NCBI RefSeq assembly: GCF_900116875.1
Contig: NZ_FPCC01000006.1
Span: 105,555 to 169,554, forward strand
DNA length: 64,000 nt
DNA from: Butyrivibrio sp. INlla21
GTDB taxonomy: Bacteria; Bacillota; Clostridia; Lachnospirales; Lachnospiraceae
Reading direction: 5' to 3'
A model generated the notes under the pieces. The model saw only the letters and a program-made list of their open reading frames with translations, was not told where the DNA came from and ran no database searches. Shown here piece after piece: positions 34,659-43,585 of the stretch. A program made the translations under genes and the position numbers. Position 1 is the stretch's first letter; each line of letters begins with the position of its first letter.

Positions 34659-35846
34659 ATGAAATTCATGAAATTTAAACCCAATGATTATGTGATGGTG
34701 ATCAAGAATGGAACGGTGGTAAGAGAGGGACTTGGCCTATCTGTTCTGTACAACGACCTTACGACCAACATCATGGTCGCACCCTCAACCGCTTTTGACG
34801 GAGCATTTGCTTTTGACGATGTTGTAACCGGAGATTACCAGAGCGTATGTGTTCAGGGCGTTACAACCTACATGATCACAGATTACAACAAGGCATCAAA
34901 GATGTTCGACTTCGCATATCAGGATAAAGTCCCGACGGAGCAGAAGATCGCGGAGCAGATGGCTCTTTTGGAGAAAAGAATCAACAACATCATAAAGGCG
35001 ATTGTCATCCGTGAGGTCAGCAAGAGAGACGTAAGGACGATCATAAGGCTGGCGGACGAGATGGCGCGGACCATAGAGGAGACGCTTACAAACGACGAAT
35101 CTATCGCAAAGCTCGGAGTCAGCGTAGTTGCGATAAACATCCTCGGCATCAATCCCAAGACCGAGACAAGGAAAGCTCTTGAAGCGGCAGCCAGAGAGCA
35201 AATCCTTAAGGAACAGGACGATGCGATCTACAAGAGGCGGAACGCAGCAATAGAGCAGGAGCGAGTGATCAAGGAGAACGAGATCAACACTGAGATCAAG
35301 GTCGCCGAGAAGGAAAAGGAGAAGGAAGAAAAAGAGCAGGAGATGAAGCAATACGTTCAGCGCTGCGACCTTAATATGAAGAAAGAGCGCGAGGAAAAAG
35401 AGCAAGAGATGCGCATGAAGGCACTTAGAAGCGAACTTGCGATGAACACCGAGAAGCAGGAAAAAGAATTTGCGTTAAAAGAGATGGCTGCGGCGAAGAG
35501 GCTCCAGATCGAGGCCAAGGAGATGCAAGGTAAGATCGAACTTGAAAACGAAGAGATGCTCGGAAAGATCGAGCTCGAGAAGAAGAACGCCGAGTTCACA
35601 GCTCTCGAAGCCGAGAACGAGAGAATCAAGGCAGACCAGCAGGCATATGCACTCAGGGCTGTGGTCGAAGCATATAACAACCTCAATGTCGCACTTATCG
35701 AGGCTTGCGCGATGGCTCAGACAGATCCCGGAACACTCATGGCGATGGGCTTCATGAATCTTGGAGAGAACGCCGACAAGATCGGAACTTTGAATATAAC
35801 ACCGGATCTTTTGCAGACTATTACAACAGGGCTTGTACAGAAATGA
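34659..35846 (+). CDS. Soluble SPFH/Band-7-like protein with long coiled coil
   Basis: 395 aa. Residues 1-175 resemble an SPFH (stomatin/prohibitin/flotillin/HflK) domain (MKFKPNDYVMVIKNGTVVRE, SVVAINILGINP). Residues about 180-330 are a Glu/Lys/Gln/Met-rich coiled coil, and a short helical Ala-rich C-terminus follows. There is no membrane anchor at the N-terminus, unlike the HflK/HflC pair at 41-43 kb, so it may form soluble cages or polymers. ATG 34659 is chosen because GGAGGAAGGAGG ends six bases upstream. First gene of the operon; the next begins 43 bases after its stop. Confidence 0.75.
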   Translation: MKFMKFKPNDYVMVIKNGTVVREGLGLSVLYNDLTTNIMVAPSTAFDGAFAFDDVVTGDYQSVCVQGVTTYMITDYNKASKMFDFAYQDKVPTEQKIAEQMALLEKRINNIIKAIVIREVSKRDVRTIIRLADEMARTIEETLTNDESIAKLGVSVVAINILGINPKTETRKALEAAAREQILKEQDDAIYKRRNAAIEQERVIKENEINTEIKVAEKEKEKEEKEQEMKQYVQRCDLNMKKEREEKEQEMRMKALRSELAMNTEKQEKEFALKEMAAAKRLQIEAKEMQGKIELENEEMLGKIELEKKNAEFTALEAENERIKADQQAYALRAVVEAYNNLNVALIEACAMAQTDPGTLMAMGFMNLGENADKIGTLNITPDLLQTITTGLVQK

Positions 35847-35889
35847 CATATCCGGAGCAGATATGAGTAGCCAAACTTAGGAGGAAACT

Positions 35890-36819
35890 ATGGACAGGGG
35901 AATGAACAAGGTTGTTTTGATAAAACGCCGCACAAGATATGAGGAACTTAAGAGAAGATACAACACCGTTGAACAGGCGAGATTCTATATCGAGCATCTC
36001 GGAGCGGACTTCTCCGATTATGAAAAAGAAGACAAGGTCTACAACGCGGCCCTTGAGAATATCAGAAACTTTGTCCGCCCCTGTGCAAGACTCCAGGAGA
36101 TAGACAGAGAGTATCTTCCGAATATGATCTTCGGAGCAGACGACATAGTGATAGCCGTGGGACAGGACGGACTTGTAGCCAACACCATGAAGTATCTTAA
36201 CGGGCAGCCCCTTGTAGGCGTCAATCCCGATCCCGAAAGGTGGGACGGAGTTCTTTTACCTTATGAAACGGGCGATGTCGAAAGAGTACTTCCGCGAGTG
36301 ATTGATGGTAAATTTAATACCAAAAGTGTTACAATGGGAAAAGTAGAAACTAAGGACGGTCAGGTGCTATACGCGGTAAACGACTTTTTTGTAGGAGTAA
36401 GCAATCACACCTCGGCCAGATACAACATTAACTATCGTAACCAAATTGAAAATCAGTCATCATCGGGAATCATCGTATCTACCGGATTCGGAATGACAGG
36501 CTGGCACAGATCCGTTATGGCGGAATTTAACGGAATGGCCAAGGCGTTCGGACTTAAGAACATTCCGGAGCCCACATACGACTGGGGCGCAAGGCAGTTG
36601 ACCTTCCAGGTTAGAGAGCCTTTCCCCGGAAGATTTACTCAGGCAGACATTGTCTACGGGCAGATACAGGACCAAGAAAAGCTCATCGTCACATCCAACA
36701 TGAGTGAGAACGGAGTTGTTTTCTCCGACGGAATCCTGGATGACACGATCGATTTCAACGCGGGGATGGAGATCAAGATTGGGGTTTCGGACCGCATAGG
36801 AAGGCTCGTGACCGGCTAG
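35890..36819 (+). CDS. ATP-NAD-kinase-like protein
   Basis: 309 aa, related to the NAD kinase / diacylglycerol-kinase catalytic superfamily. The nucleotide-binding signature appears as VIAVGQDGLVANTMKYL (GQDG where most have GGDG), followed by VNPDPERWDGVLLP in the position of the family's NAD-binding segment. A later GIIVSTGFGMTGW glycine-rich block corresponds to the STPTGSTAY motif. It may phosphorylate NAD or a related nucleotide, or only bind one. AGGAGG precedes the ATG. It follows the SPFH gene by 43 bases and precedes the methyltransferase by 8. Confidence 0.72.
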   Translation: MDRGMNKVVLIKRRTRYEELKRRYNTVEQARFYIEHLGADFSDYEKEDKVYNAALENIRNFVRPCARLQEIDREYLPNMIFGADDIVIAVGQDGLVANTMKYLNGQPLVGVNPDPERWDGVLLPYETGDVERVLPRVIDGKFNTKSVTMGKVETKDGQVLYAVNDFFVGVSNHTSARYNINYRNQIENQSSSGIIVSTGFGMTGWHRSVMAEFNGMAKAFGLKNIPEPTYDWGARQLTFQVREPFPGRFTQADIVYGQIQDQEKLIVTSNMSENGVVFSDGILDDTIDFNAGMEIKIGVSDRIGRLVTG

Positions 36820-36827
36820 GAGTTTAC

Positions 36828-38822
36828 ATGGGGAAGAATTTTGACAGATATTTTGACGGCGAAGGAAATATTAAGGAAGGAGTGCTTGATGAAAATCGCT
36901 GGCTTAAGTTCCTGACGGAGACGGACAATGTTTACGTCAACGCGGAGCGCCTTGAGAGCATGGGAAGCTTATCGGGAAAAGAGACTTTGATGTATGTGAT
37001 GAAGACTCTCGATATCCTCGATGAGATCGCCGAGCGCGACGGTATCCCTTCCAAGGAAAAAGAGCTTATTTCGACCACGCTCAAGTGGTCAGAGGTAGCC
37101 AAAGGCGGTATTTCAAAAGAGAGAAGTGCATGGCGCCAAAAAGGCTATCCACTTGATATACACAATATAGCATCTGCCTATATTTATAGAGACGAAACGG
37201 GTGATGACGGCTTTATTTATACACTGATCAAGACTCACGGAGTTGTTGGTCAGTGTATTCGCGGTGAGATCTCGGTTTCAGGTAATAAAGAGCTTTTGGC
37301 ATATCGTGACGACAAAGAGCATGATCTGCAAAGGCTCTTGTTTGCGCTTAACGAGTGCATTATAAGAGCTGTTTCGGATAAGATCTGGGAAGATATCAAA
37401 GTCAGCGTCAAGTCGCTTATAAGCGATATTGCTTCGGGTGAGTTAAAAGAGTTTTCGCCGCAGTACAGGCTTCAGAAGCTCTGCCCCGGGGAACTCGAAT
37501 TCTTTGAAAGTGACGTAGACTTTTTTGCCAAGGAAATCTTTCCGAAATATGATCTTTGGTACTTCGAGGCGGCGCTTTCAAGCTTTGACATGGGCCAGAT
37601 CAAGACTGTCCTTGTAAATACGTTAAAAGAGATTGCTAAGTCCGGGGAAGAAGTAGAGCATCTTAATTTCAAGCCTCTTTCCGACAATCTTTATTACGAC
37701 TACGAGGGCAAAAAGCACGTCAATGTCTACAAAAAGCGCATCATAGAGAAATATCTTTTGGATGCGTCCGTTCAGAACGTTGATATTTCGGTGAAGATCG
37801 AGAATAAGAGTGCTTTCGTTGATTTTAAGTTTTCCAAGGTCTGCGAAAAGCTCATAGAATTCTGCGTGGAGGCTGAAAGAAGCGGACTTCTTACCTTTGA
37901 AAAGAGCATAATCGTGCTCTATGACATGTTTGGATTCAGAAGAGATGCCTTTGACAGGCTTAATAATGAAGACAAATATCTTAGCACCATGAACAACGTT
38001 GCGACAAGCACCAAGGACAGCGTTGTTGACTACGTAAAGGGAAACAGCGTCGTTGATGTTGGATCGGGCGGCGGAATCCTTCTGGATAAGCTTGAGAGCA
38101 GATTTCCGGACAAGGAGATCATTGGAACCGACATTTCTACCAACGTCATCGAGACTCTTAATCAAAAGAAACATCGCGAGGGCCACGGCTGGAACGTTCT
38201 GGTCCACAATTTCGTTGACGGTACCATGGGAAGAGAGGTTGGAAGCATTATCTTTTCCTCAATCCTGCATGAGATCTATTCATACACAGAGGGCGAGAAC
38301 GGAAGGTTTGATATTGCGAGTGTCAAGAAGGCTCTTAGAAACGCCTACGACAGCCTCGGAAAGGGCGGAAGGATCATAATCCGCGACGGTATCAAGACTG
38401 AAGGAAACGCAGTCAGGAAGATAAGGTTTAAGACTGCGGCGGGGCTTGATTTCTTTAAGAACTATGTCAAGGACTTCAAGGGGCTTAAGGATATCCCCGA
38501 GGAGAAGAAAGTTCTTTTTACCGACGATAAGAGTCTTACGGTTTCTGGAGACATCAATTTTATAAGAGAGTTTCTGTACACTTACACGTGGGGAAACGAG
38601 AGCTATGCGCATGAAGTGCAGGAGCAGTTCGGGTATTTTACGCTGCGAGAGTATCGCGAGTTCTTTGAGGAGATGGGCGCATCTATTATCGTGGCAAAAG
38701 AGTTTTTGGAGCCCGGATATCCCGATAATCTCGGCAAGTATCTGGATCTTTTGGATGAAAAAGATGAGGAGACGGAATATCCCGCGTCAAACTGTATAAT
38801 AGTGGTTGAAAAATCGAAATAA
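36828..38822 (+). CDS. Two-domain protein with C-terminal SAM-dependent methyltransferase
   Basis: 664 aa. Residues about 385-600 form a class I methyltransferase: SAM-binding VVDVGSGGGILLDKLE, acidic EIIGTDIS, then SIIFSSILHEIYSY and GGRIIIRDG. Residues 1-180 are helical with KGYPLDIHNIASAYI and LIKTHGVVGQCIRGEI, a spacing that faintly recalls a degenerate HD-type domain. The middle third is unassigned. Last member of the NrtR-linked operon, 8 bases after the NAD-kinase-like stop. The substrate could be RNA, protein or a nucleotide; I cannot tell. Confidence 0.68.
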   Translation: MGKNFDRYFDGEGNIKEGVLDENRWLKFLTETDNVYVNAERLESMGSLSGKETLMYVMKTLDILDEIAERDGIPSKEKELISTTLKWSEVAKGGISKERSAWRQKGYPLDIHNIASAYIYRDETGDDGFIYTLIKTHGVVGQCIRGEISVSGNKELLAYRDDKEHDLQRLLFALNECIIRAVSDKIWEDIKVSVKSLISDIASGELKEFSPQYRLQKLCPGELEFFESDVDFFAKEIFPKYDLWYFEAALSSFDMGQIKTVLVNTLKEIAKSGEEVEHLNFKPLSDNLYYDYEGKKHVNVYKKRIIEKYLLDASVQNVDISVKIENKSAFVDFKFSKVCEKLIEFCVEAERSGLLTFEKSIIVLYDMFGFRRDAFDRLNNEDKYLSTMNNVATSTKDSVVDYVKGNSVVDVGSGGGILLDKLESRFPDKEIIGTDISTNVIETLNQKKHREGHGWNVLVHNFVDGTMGREVGSIIFSSILHEIYSYTEGENGRFDIASVKKALRNAYDSLGKGGRIIIRDGIKTEGNAVRKIRFKTAAGLDFFKNYVKDFKGLKDIPEEKKVLFTDDKSLTVSGDINFIREFLYTYTWGNESYAHEVQEQFGYFTLREYREFFEEMGASIIVAKEFLEPGYPDNLGKYLDLLDEKDEETEYPASNCIIVVEKSK

Positions 38823-38826
38823 TGAA

Positions 38827-38855
38827 TTGACCTCTATTATCATTGAATTTATAAT
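38827..38855 (+). promoter_or_regulatory. Near-consensus promoter before the CPBP gene at 38911
   Basis: TTGACC (38827-38832), 17 bases, TATAAT (38850-38855). It starts directly after the methyltransferase stop and separates that operon from the next gene. Confidence 0.75.
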
Positions 38856-38910
38856 TATTGAGTATGGTTATTTACCCAATTGAGAGAAGTTTGTGTTGAA
38901 GGAGTTTATT

Positions 38911-39543
38911 TTGAACCGTTTATATATACCGCTGCTATGGGAATTGGCGTTGGTCATAGCCACTATTGTGGTGCCCAAGCAAGCTTTTAATTTATTCTTT
39001 TTATTCTATTTGGGACTGCTTATCTATTTTTATTTTATTCACAAGCAGTTTTCCTTTAGAAAGATGCGCAGTCATTTTTGCAAGATAAAAACTTTCTGGT
39101 TACCTGTAGCACTTACGTTTTTCGGCCTGTTTGGGGCAGGTAAGCTTAAAGATTTTATCACGATGACTTTTTCCTATGATATCGACGATCATGTGATCAA
39201 CATTATCGTCGAGAACGATCTTGTGCCTACTTTAGTATACGCTTTCATGATGATTATTATGAAGCCCGTTGCTGAGGAGTTTTTCTACAGAAGGGCCTTA
39301 ATCTCTTTTGACAATAAGAAAAAGACGGCGATCCTTACGGTTGTCAGTCTGTTGCTCTGTTCAATCGCAAGAGCGCACGGCTGGTTGGGGATTGCAGAGT
39401 GGATGCTTATGGCTCTGCCCGTTACGATCGCATATCTTTTGACAAGGAACGTCTATGTCACGGTTATGGCACACGTTCTCTTTGAGTTATATGACAACGC
39501 TTATGAGGTGGCTTACGTAGTCGGCAGGATCCTGTACAGGTGA
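38911..39543 (+). CDS. CPBP-family intramembrane protease-like protein (short form)
   Basis: 210 aa from a TTG start at 38911, chosen because AAGGAG (38899-38904) lies six bases upstream; the frame opens at 38893. About six hydrophobic segments. The first motif is clear (AEEFFYRRAL), the second is weaker (His in ARAHGW) and the third reads AHVLFELYDN. It is shorter and more diverged than the other four CPBP proteins in the window. It has its own promoter and is 52 bases ahead of the purine permease. Confidence 0.78.
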   Translation: MNRLYIPLLWELALVIATIVVPKQAFNLFFLFYLGLLIYFYFIHKQFSFRKMRSHFCKIKTFWLPVALTFFGLFGAGKLKDFITMTFSYDIDDHVINIIVENDLVPTLVYAFMMIIMKPVAEEFFYRRALISFDNKKKTAILTVVSLLLCSIARAHGWLGIAEWMLMALPVTIAYLLTRNVYVTVMAHVLFELYDNAYEVAYVVGRILYR

Positions 39544-39595
39544 CGCGGCTTTTGTAAAAGATAATAGTCATATCTAACAAAGGAGAAGAAAAAGT

Positions 39596-40954
39596 ATGTT
39601 GGAAAAGTTATTCAAGCTCAAAGAACATGACACCACGGTCAAGAGAGAGATTCTTGCCGGTGCCACAACATTCCTTACAATGGCTTACATTCTGGCCGTT
39701 AACCCTAACATCCTGGGTACTGTAATGAATGCAAACGGTGTATTTGTCGCTACGGCACTTGCATCAGCCATCGCTACTTTTATCATGGCATTCCTTGCAA
39801 ACTATCCTATCGGATTGTCAGCAGGACTTGGACTTAACGCTTACTTTGCTTACACCGTATGCTTAGGTGAACTTGCAAATGAGGCAGAGCCCTTCAGGAT
39901 CGCTCTTACAGCGGTATTTGTGGAAGGTCTTATCTTTATCGTCCTTTCATTCTTCAAATTCCGTGAGCAGATCATCAATAGTATTCCCCAGAATCTTAAA
40001 TTCGGTATCTCAGCAGGTATCGGACTTTTCATCGCATTCATCGGAATGCAGAATGCACGTATCATCATTGCTAACGACGCTACAGTAGTTGGCCTCGGAA
40101 GCTTCTCAGATCTTGATATGGTACTTGCTCTTATCGGTTTGATACTTATCGCAGCACTTGTTCATTACAATGTACGAGGCGGCGTTCTTATCGGAATCAT
40201 CGTTATCTGGATTGTTGGTATGATCCTTCAGGCTGCAGGCATTTATGTACCTGCTGAAGGAACAAGCCTTTTCCCTGATTTCTCAAGAGGACTTCAGCTC
40301 GGAGCAATCTCAGAGACAGCATTCAAGCTTAACTTTGGATGGGCAGCAAGCCACATCATTCAGTTCCTTGCTATCACATTCAGCTTCCTTTATGTAGATC
40401 TCTTTGACACAGTAGGAACAGTAGTAGGTGTTGCCGACAAGGCAGGCCTTCTTGATAAGGACGGCAACCTTCCCAGAGTCGGTCAGGTATTCCTTGCTGA
40501 CGCTGTAGGAACAACATCAGGTGCCCTCCTCGGTACTTCAACGGTAACAAGTTTTGTAGAGTCAAGCGCAGGTGTTGCAGCCGGCGGTAGAACAGGTCTT
40601 ACAGCTCTTACAACAGGTGTTCTTTTCCTTGTATCACTTGTACTTAGCCCTCTGTTCCTTGCCATTCCTTCATTTGCAACAGCTCCCGCACTTATCTATG
40701 TTGGTATGCTCATGCTCATGAGTATCACAAAGGTTAAGTTCGACGGCGACATCGCTGATTCTGTAGGAGCATACCTTGCAGTAGTTATGATGCCTCTTGC
40801 ATATTCAATCGCTACAGGAATCATGTTTGCGGTTCTTGCATGGGTTATCCTCAAGGTTGTTTCCAAGAAAGCTAAGGAAGTAAGCCCTATCATGTGGGTT
40901 GTATTCGTACTCTTTGCACTGAGAGTTATAGCATTGATCACGAACTTCCAGTAA
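39596..40954 (+). CDS. NCS2/AzgA-type purine (guanine/hypoxanthine/adenine) permease
   Basis: 452 aa with 12-14 hydrophobic segments. AzgA-subfamily features are FLTMAYILAVNP, ANYPIGLSAGLGLNAYFAY, KFGISAGIGLFIAFIGMQNA and the GTTSGALLGTSTVTSFVESSAG block that lines the substrate site. Predicted proton-coupled uptake of purine bases. AAAGGAG precedes the ATG. There is no room for a purine riboswitch in the 52-base gap. A terminator follows. Confidence 0.92.
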   Translation: MLEKLFKLKEHDTTVKREILAGATTFLTMAYILAVNPNILGTVMNANGVFVATALASAIATFIMAFLANYPIGLSAGLGLNAYFAYTVCLGELANEAEPFRIALTAVFVEGLIFIVLSFFKFREQIINSIPQNLKFGISAGIGLFIAFIGMQNARIIIANDATVVGLGSFSDLDMVLALIGLILIAALVHYNVRGGVLIGIIVIWIVGMILQAAGIYVPAEGTSLFPDFSRGLQLGAISETAFKLNFGWAASHIIQFLAITFSFLYVDLFDTVGTVVGVADKAGLLDKDGNLPRVGQVFLADAVGTTSGALLGTSTVTSFVESSAGVAAGGRTGLTALTTGVLFLVSLVLSPLFLAIPSFATAPALIYVGMLMLMSITKVKFDGDIADSVGAYLAVVMMPLAYSIATGIMFAVLAWVILKVVSKKAKEVSPIMWVVFVLFALRVIALITNFQ

Positions 40955-40979
40955 TGGATTTATAAAAAGATAAATGATG

Positions 40980-41011
40980 TCGGCGTGTGTTTCGGCGCAC
41001 GCCGATTTTTT
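40980..41011 (+). terminator. Terminator of the purine permease
   Basis: TCGGCGTG (40980-40987) pairs with CACGCCGA (40998-41005), followed by TTTTTTA. Confidence 0.9.
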
Positions 41012-41087
41012 ATATGATATAGGTGTCGAAAGTCATGGAGCAATTCGTATATCATATTATTAATTACTATAAAAGGGAGGATATTTT

Positions 41088-42005
41088 ATGAGAAAGCAAT
41101 CGCTTAAGATAAATCCTAAGACGATACTTGCAGGAATAGTTGCACTGTTCATTCTTCTTGTTATCAGTCAGGGATTTTATCAGGTAAAAGAGCAGGAGCA
41201 GGCGATCCTGACTATGTTCGGAAAGGTAGTAAGAGTAGATACCGCCGGACTTTATTTCAAGGTTCCTTTCATCCAGAGTGCACATCTTATTGATATGACA
41301 ACTCACGGAATCGGAATCGGTTACATGATAAAAGACGGTCAGAACATCACGGTTGATGACGAAGGTGTAATGATCACGTCTGATTTTAATTTTGTTGATA
41401 TCGATTTTTATCTTGAATACAAGGTAAGCGACCCCGTTGCCGCTTATTACAACAGTGAAGAGCCCGAGCTTATCATGAAGAACATGGCTCTTGCATGCAT
41501 CAGAAATACTGTTGTCAACTATCCTGTTGATGACGTTATCACAACAGCTAAGGGTCAGATTCAGGCTGAGGTAAAAGAGAAGCTTCAGAATGAACTTACC
41601 GAAAAGAAGATCGGCCTTATGGTAGTCAATCTCTCTGTTCAGGACGCTGAGCCGCCCACGGAGGAAATTGTTCAGGCATTTAAGTCTGTAGAAACTGCCA
41701 AGCAGGGAAAAGAGACCGCTATTAACAATGCCAAGAAGTATCAGAGCGAAGAACTTCCCAAGGCAGAGGCTACAGCCGATAAGATAATTCAGGACGCCGA
41801 GGCTAAGAAGCAGTCAAGAATTGCCGAGGCCGAAGGTCAGGTTGCAAGATTTAACGAGATGTATGAGCAGTACAAGTTACAGCCTTATATCACCAAGAAG
41901 AGACTTTTCTACGAAGCAATGGAGGATGTTCTCCCGGAACTTAAGGTTATAATCACGGACGGACAGACTCAGCAGATGCTTCCGCTTGAAAGCTTTAGTG
42001 ATTGA
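41088..42005 (+). CDS. hflK: HflK-like membrane SPFH protein
   Basis: 305 aa. One N-terminal membrane anchor (about residues 13-32), then an SPFH domain beginning VKEQEQAILTMFGKV and a coiled coil rich in Ala/Glu/Lys (about 210-265). With the following gene it forms the HflK/HflC pair, which in other bacteria assembles a membrane cage around FtsH and tunes its proteolysis. No ftsH lies in the window. GGGAGG upstream of the ATG. The HflK label over HflC is by order and is approximate. Confidence 0.8.
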   Translation: MRKQSLKINPKTILAGIVALFILLVISQGFYQVKEQEQAILTMFGKVVRVDTAGLYFKVPFIQSAHLIDMTTHGIGIGYMIKDGQNITVDDEGVMITSDFNFVDIDFYLEYKVSDPVAAYYNSEEPELIMKNMALACIRNTVVNYPVDDVITTAKGQIQAEVKEKLQNELTEKKIGLMVVNLSVQDAEPPTEEIVQAFKSVETAKQGKETAINNAKKYQSEELPKAEATADKIIQDAEAKKQSRIAEAEGQVARFNEMYEQYKLQPYITKKRLFYEAMEDVLPELKVIITDGQTQQMLPLESFSD

Positions 42006-42015
42006 GGAGGTTAAC

Positions 42016-42900
42016 ATGGTAAATAAAAAAGGTGTATTTTCGGGATTAATAGTTTTTATTGTGCTGGCACTGCTTATAGTATTAGGTTCAGCCACATTTA
42101 TAGTTCATCAAAATGAATATGTTACTGTCAGAAGATTCGGTAAGATCATCGCAATTGCAGACGATCCGGGACTTCATTTCAAGACTCCTTTTATTGATGA
42201 CGCTCAGACAATAAGCGCCAAGGCGGTTCTTTATGATATCCCCGCTTCAGACGTTATCACCAAGGATAAAAAGTCTATGATCACAGATACATACGTTATC
42301 TGGAGAGTTACGGAGCCGCTTAAATATGTTCAGACTCTTAATGCTCTTACAGCAAGAGCCGAGGAGAGAATCGAGGCATCCGTATACAATGCGACCAAGA
42401 ATGCAATCTCTTCAATGACTCAGGACGAAGTCATTGAGGCAAGAGGCGAGACGCTCACCAAGCTTATATCCGAAGAAGCCAATGATGATATGGCAGGCTA
42501 CGGAATCACAATTGTTCAGGCACAGATCAAGGCTCTCGATCTTCCTGATGATAACAAGAATGCTGTATATGAGCGTATGATCTCAGAGCGAAACAACATC
42601 GCTGCTTCATACACTGCGCAGGGTGATGCCGAGGCTCAGAAGATCCACAACGAGACCGACAAGGAAGTTGCCATTGTAAAGGCTCAGGCTGAGAAAGACG
42701 CAGCCAAGCTCATCGCAGAAGGTGAGTCATCATACATGGAAACACTTTCCAAGGCATATGATACCGAGGAAAAAGCCGAGTTCTACAGCTACATCAGAGG
42801 ACTTGATGCCATCAAGGCTTCGATGACCGGCGACAAGACAATTGTTCTTGATAAGAACTCTGAGCTCGCAAAGATCCTCTATGGCAAGTTTAATGATTAA
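42016..42900 (+). CDS. hflC: HflC-like membrane SPFH protein
   Basis: 294 aa. N-terminal anchor (about residues 8-28), SPFH domain starting VHQNEYVTVRRFGKI, including GLHFKTPFIDDAQ, and the coiled coil with AEAQKIHNETDKE. Final residues (SELAKILYGKF) are typical of HflC. ATG 42016 is preferred over the upstream open frame at 41986 because GAGGAGG precedes it. It starts 10 bases after the hflK stop. A strong terminator follows about 60 bases later. Confidence 0.85.
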   Translation: MVNKKGVFSGLIVFIVLALLIVLGSATFIVHQNEYVTVRRFGKIIAIADDPGLHFKTPFIDDAQTISAKAVLYDIPASDVITKDKKSMITDTYVIWRVTEPLKYVQTLNALTARAEERIEASVYNATKNAISSMTQDEVIEARGETLTKLISEEANDDMAGYGITIVQAQIKALDLPDDNKNAVYERMISERNNIAASYTAQGDAEAQKIHNETDKEVAIVKAQAEKDAAKLIAEGESSYMETLSKAYDTEEKAEFYSYIRGLDAIKASMTGDKTIVLDKNSELAKILYGKFND

Positions 42901-42962
42901 ATAGAAAATGAAGTGGCAGCGGAATGGCCGGGCTTTGCCCGGACCCATCCTCGCCGGAAGCA

Positions 42963-42993
42963 GGGGTGCAAGCAAATTGCTTGCGCCCCTTTT
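42963..42993 (+). terminator. Terminator of the hflKC operon
   Basis: GGGGTGCAAGCA (42963-42974) pairs with TGCTTGCGCCCC (42978-42989) with one mismatch, then TTTT. A second short hairpin CCGGGCTTTGCCCGG lies about 25 bases upstream. Confidence 0.85.
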
Positions 42994-43169
42994 ACGTAGG
43001 ATAATCTTTGCCGCCGCGCGGTCAAGGGCTTTCGCGGCATAAATCCTCGCGCCGGCAGCGCTCCGGTTTATTCCACGGTCCCTTGACTTTGCGGTTTACG
43101 CGGGGCGGCGGGCGCGGCGGTGGTCTAGGCGCCTGACAATAATTGTGGACGCGGCAAATTAAGGTTTCG

Positions 43170-43585
43170 TACCGCCTGAGAAAGAAGTTTGCGCAGTAGG
43201 CGGTGCGAAAGATAAGATGTGCACCACCTGGGAAGAAAAAGTGCGCAGTGGGCGGTGCGAAAGATGGGATATGCACCGCCCGGAAAGAAAAAGTGCGCGT
43301 GAGGCGGTGCGGAAGACGGGATATGCACCGCCCGGAAAGAAAAAGTGCGCGTGAGGCGGTGCGAGAGTTGTGATGTGCACCGCCTGAGAGAAAAAAGTTG
43401 CGCAGTAGGCGGTGCGAAAGATGAGATGTGCACCGCCTGAGAGAAAAAAGTTGCGCAGTAGGCGGTGCGAAAGTTGAGATATGCACCGCCCGGAAAGAAA
43501 AAGTGCGCAGTAGGCGGTGCGAAAGTTGGGATATGCACCGCCCGGAAATAAAAGTTGCGCAGTAGGCGGTGCGAGGTAAGTGTGT
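43170..43585. repeat. Tandem hairpin array type 1 (52-bp period)
   Basis: Seven full units start at 43199, 43251, 43303, 43355, 43408, 43461 and 43513; five are 52 bp and two are 53 bp. Each carries the dyad GGCGGTGC-N14-GCACCGCC at bases 1-30 followed by a purine-rich linker (GAAAGAAAAAGTGCGCAGTA-like). All stems are perfect except the first. A half-unit precedes (43170-43198) and a 21-base half-unit (43565-43585) ends the array. Unit interiors vary by a few bases. There are no unique spacers, so this is not a CRISPR. Confidence 0.92.

Noticed and set aside
34896..35849. Several minus-strand frames of 109-169 codons opposite the SPFH gene.
   Set aside because: The coding strand is Glu/Lys-rich coiled coil, whose complement reads as Leu/Phe-rich frames with few stops. 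They have no ribosome sites and the coding strand has strong support.
39544..39595. Purine riboswitch upstream of the purine permease.
   Set aside because: Only 52 bases separate the genes, with no conserved aptamer core.
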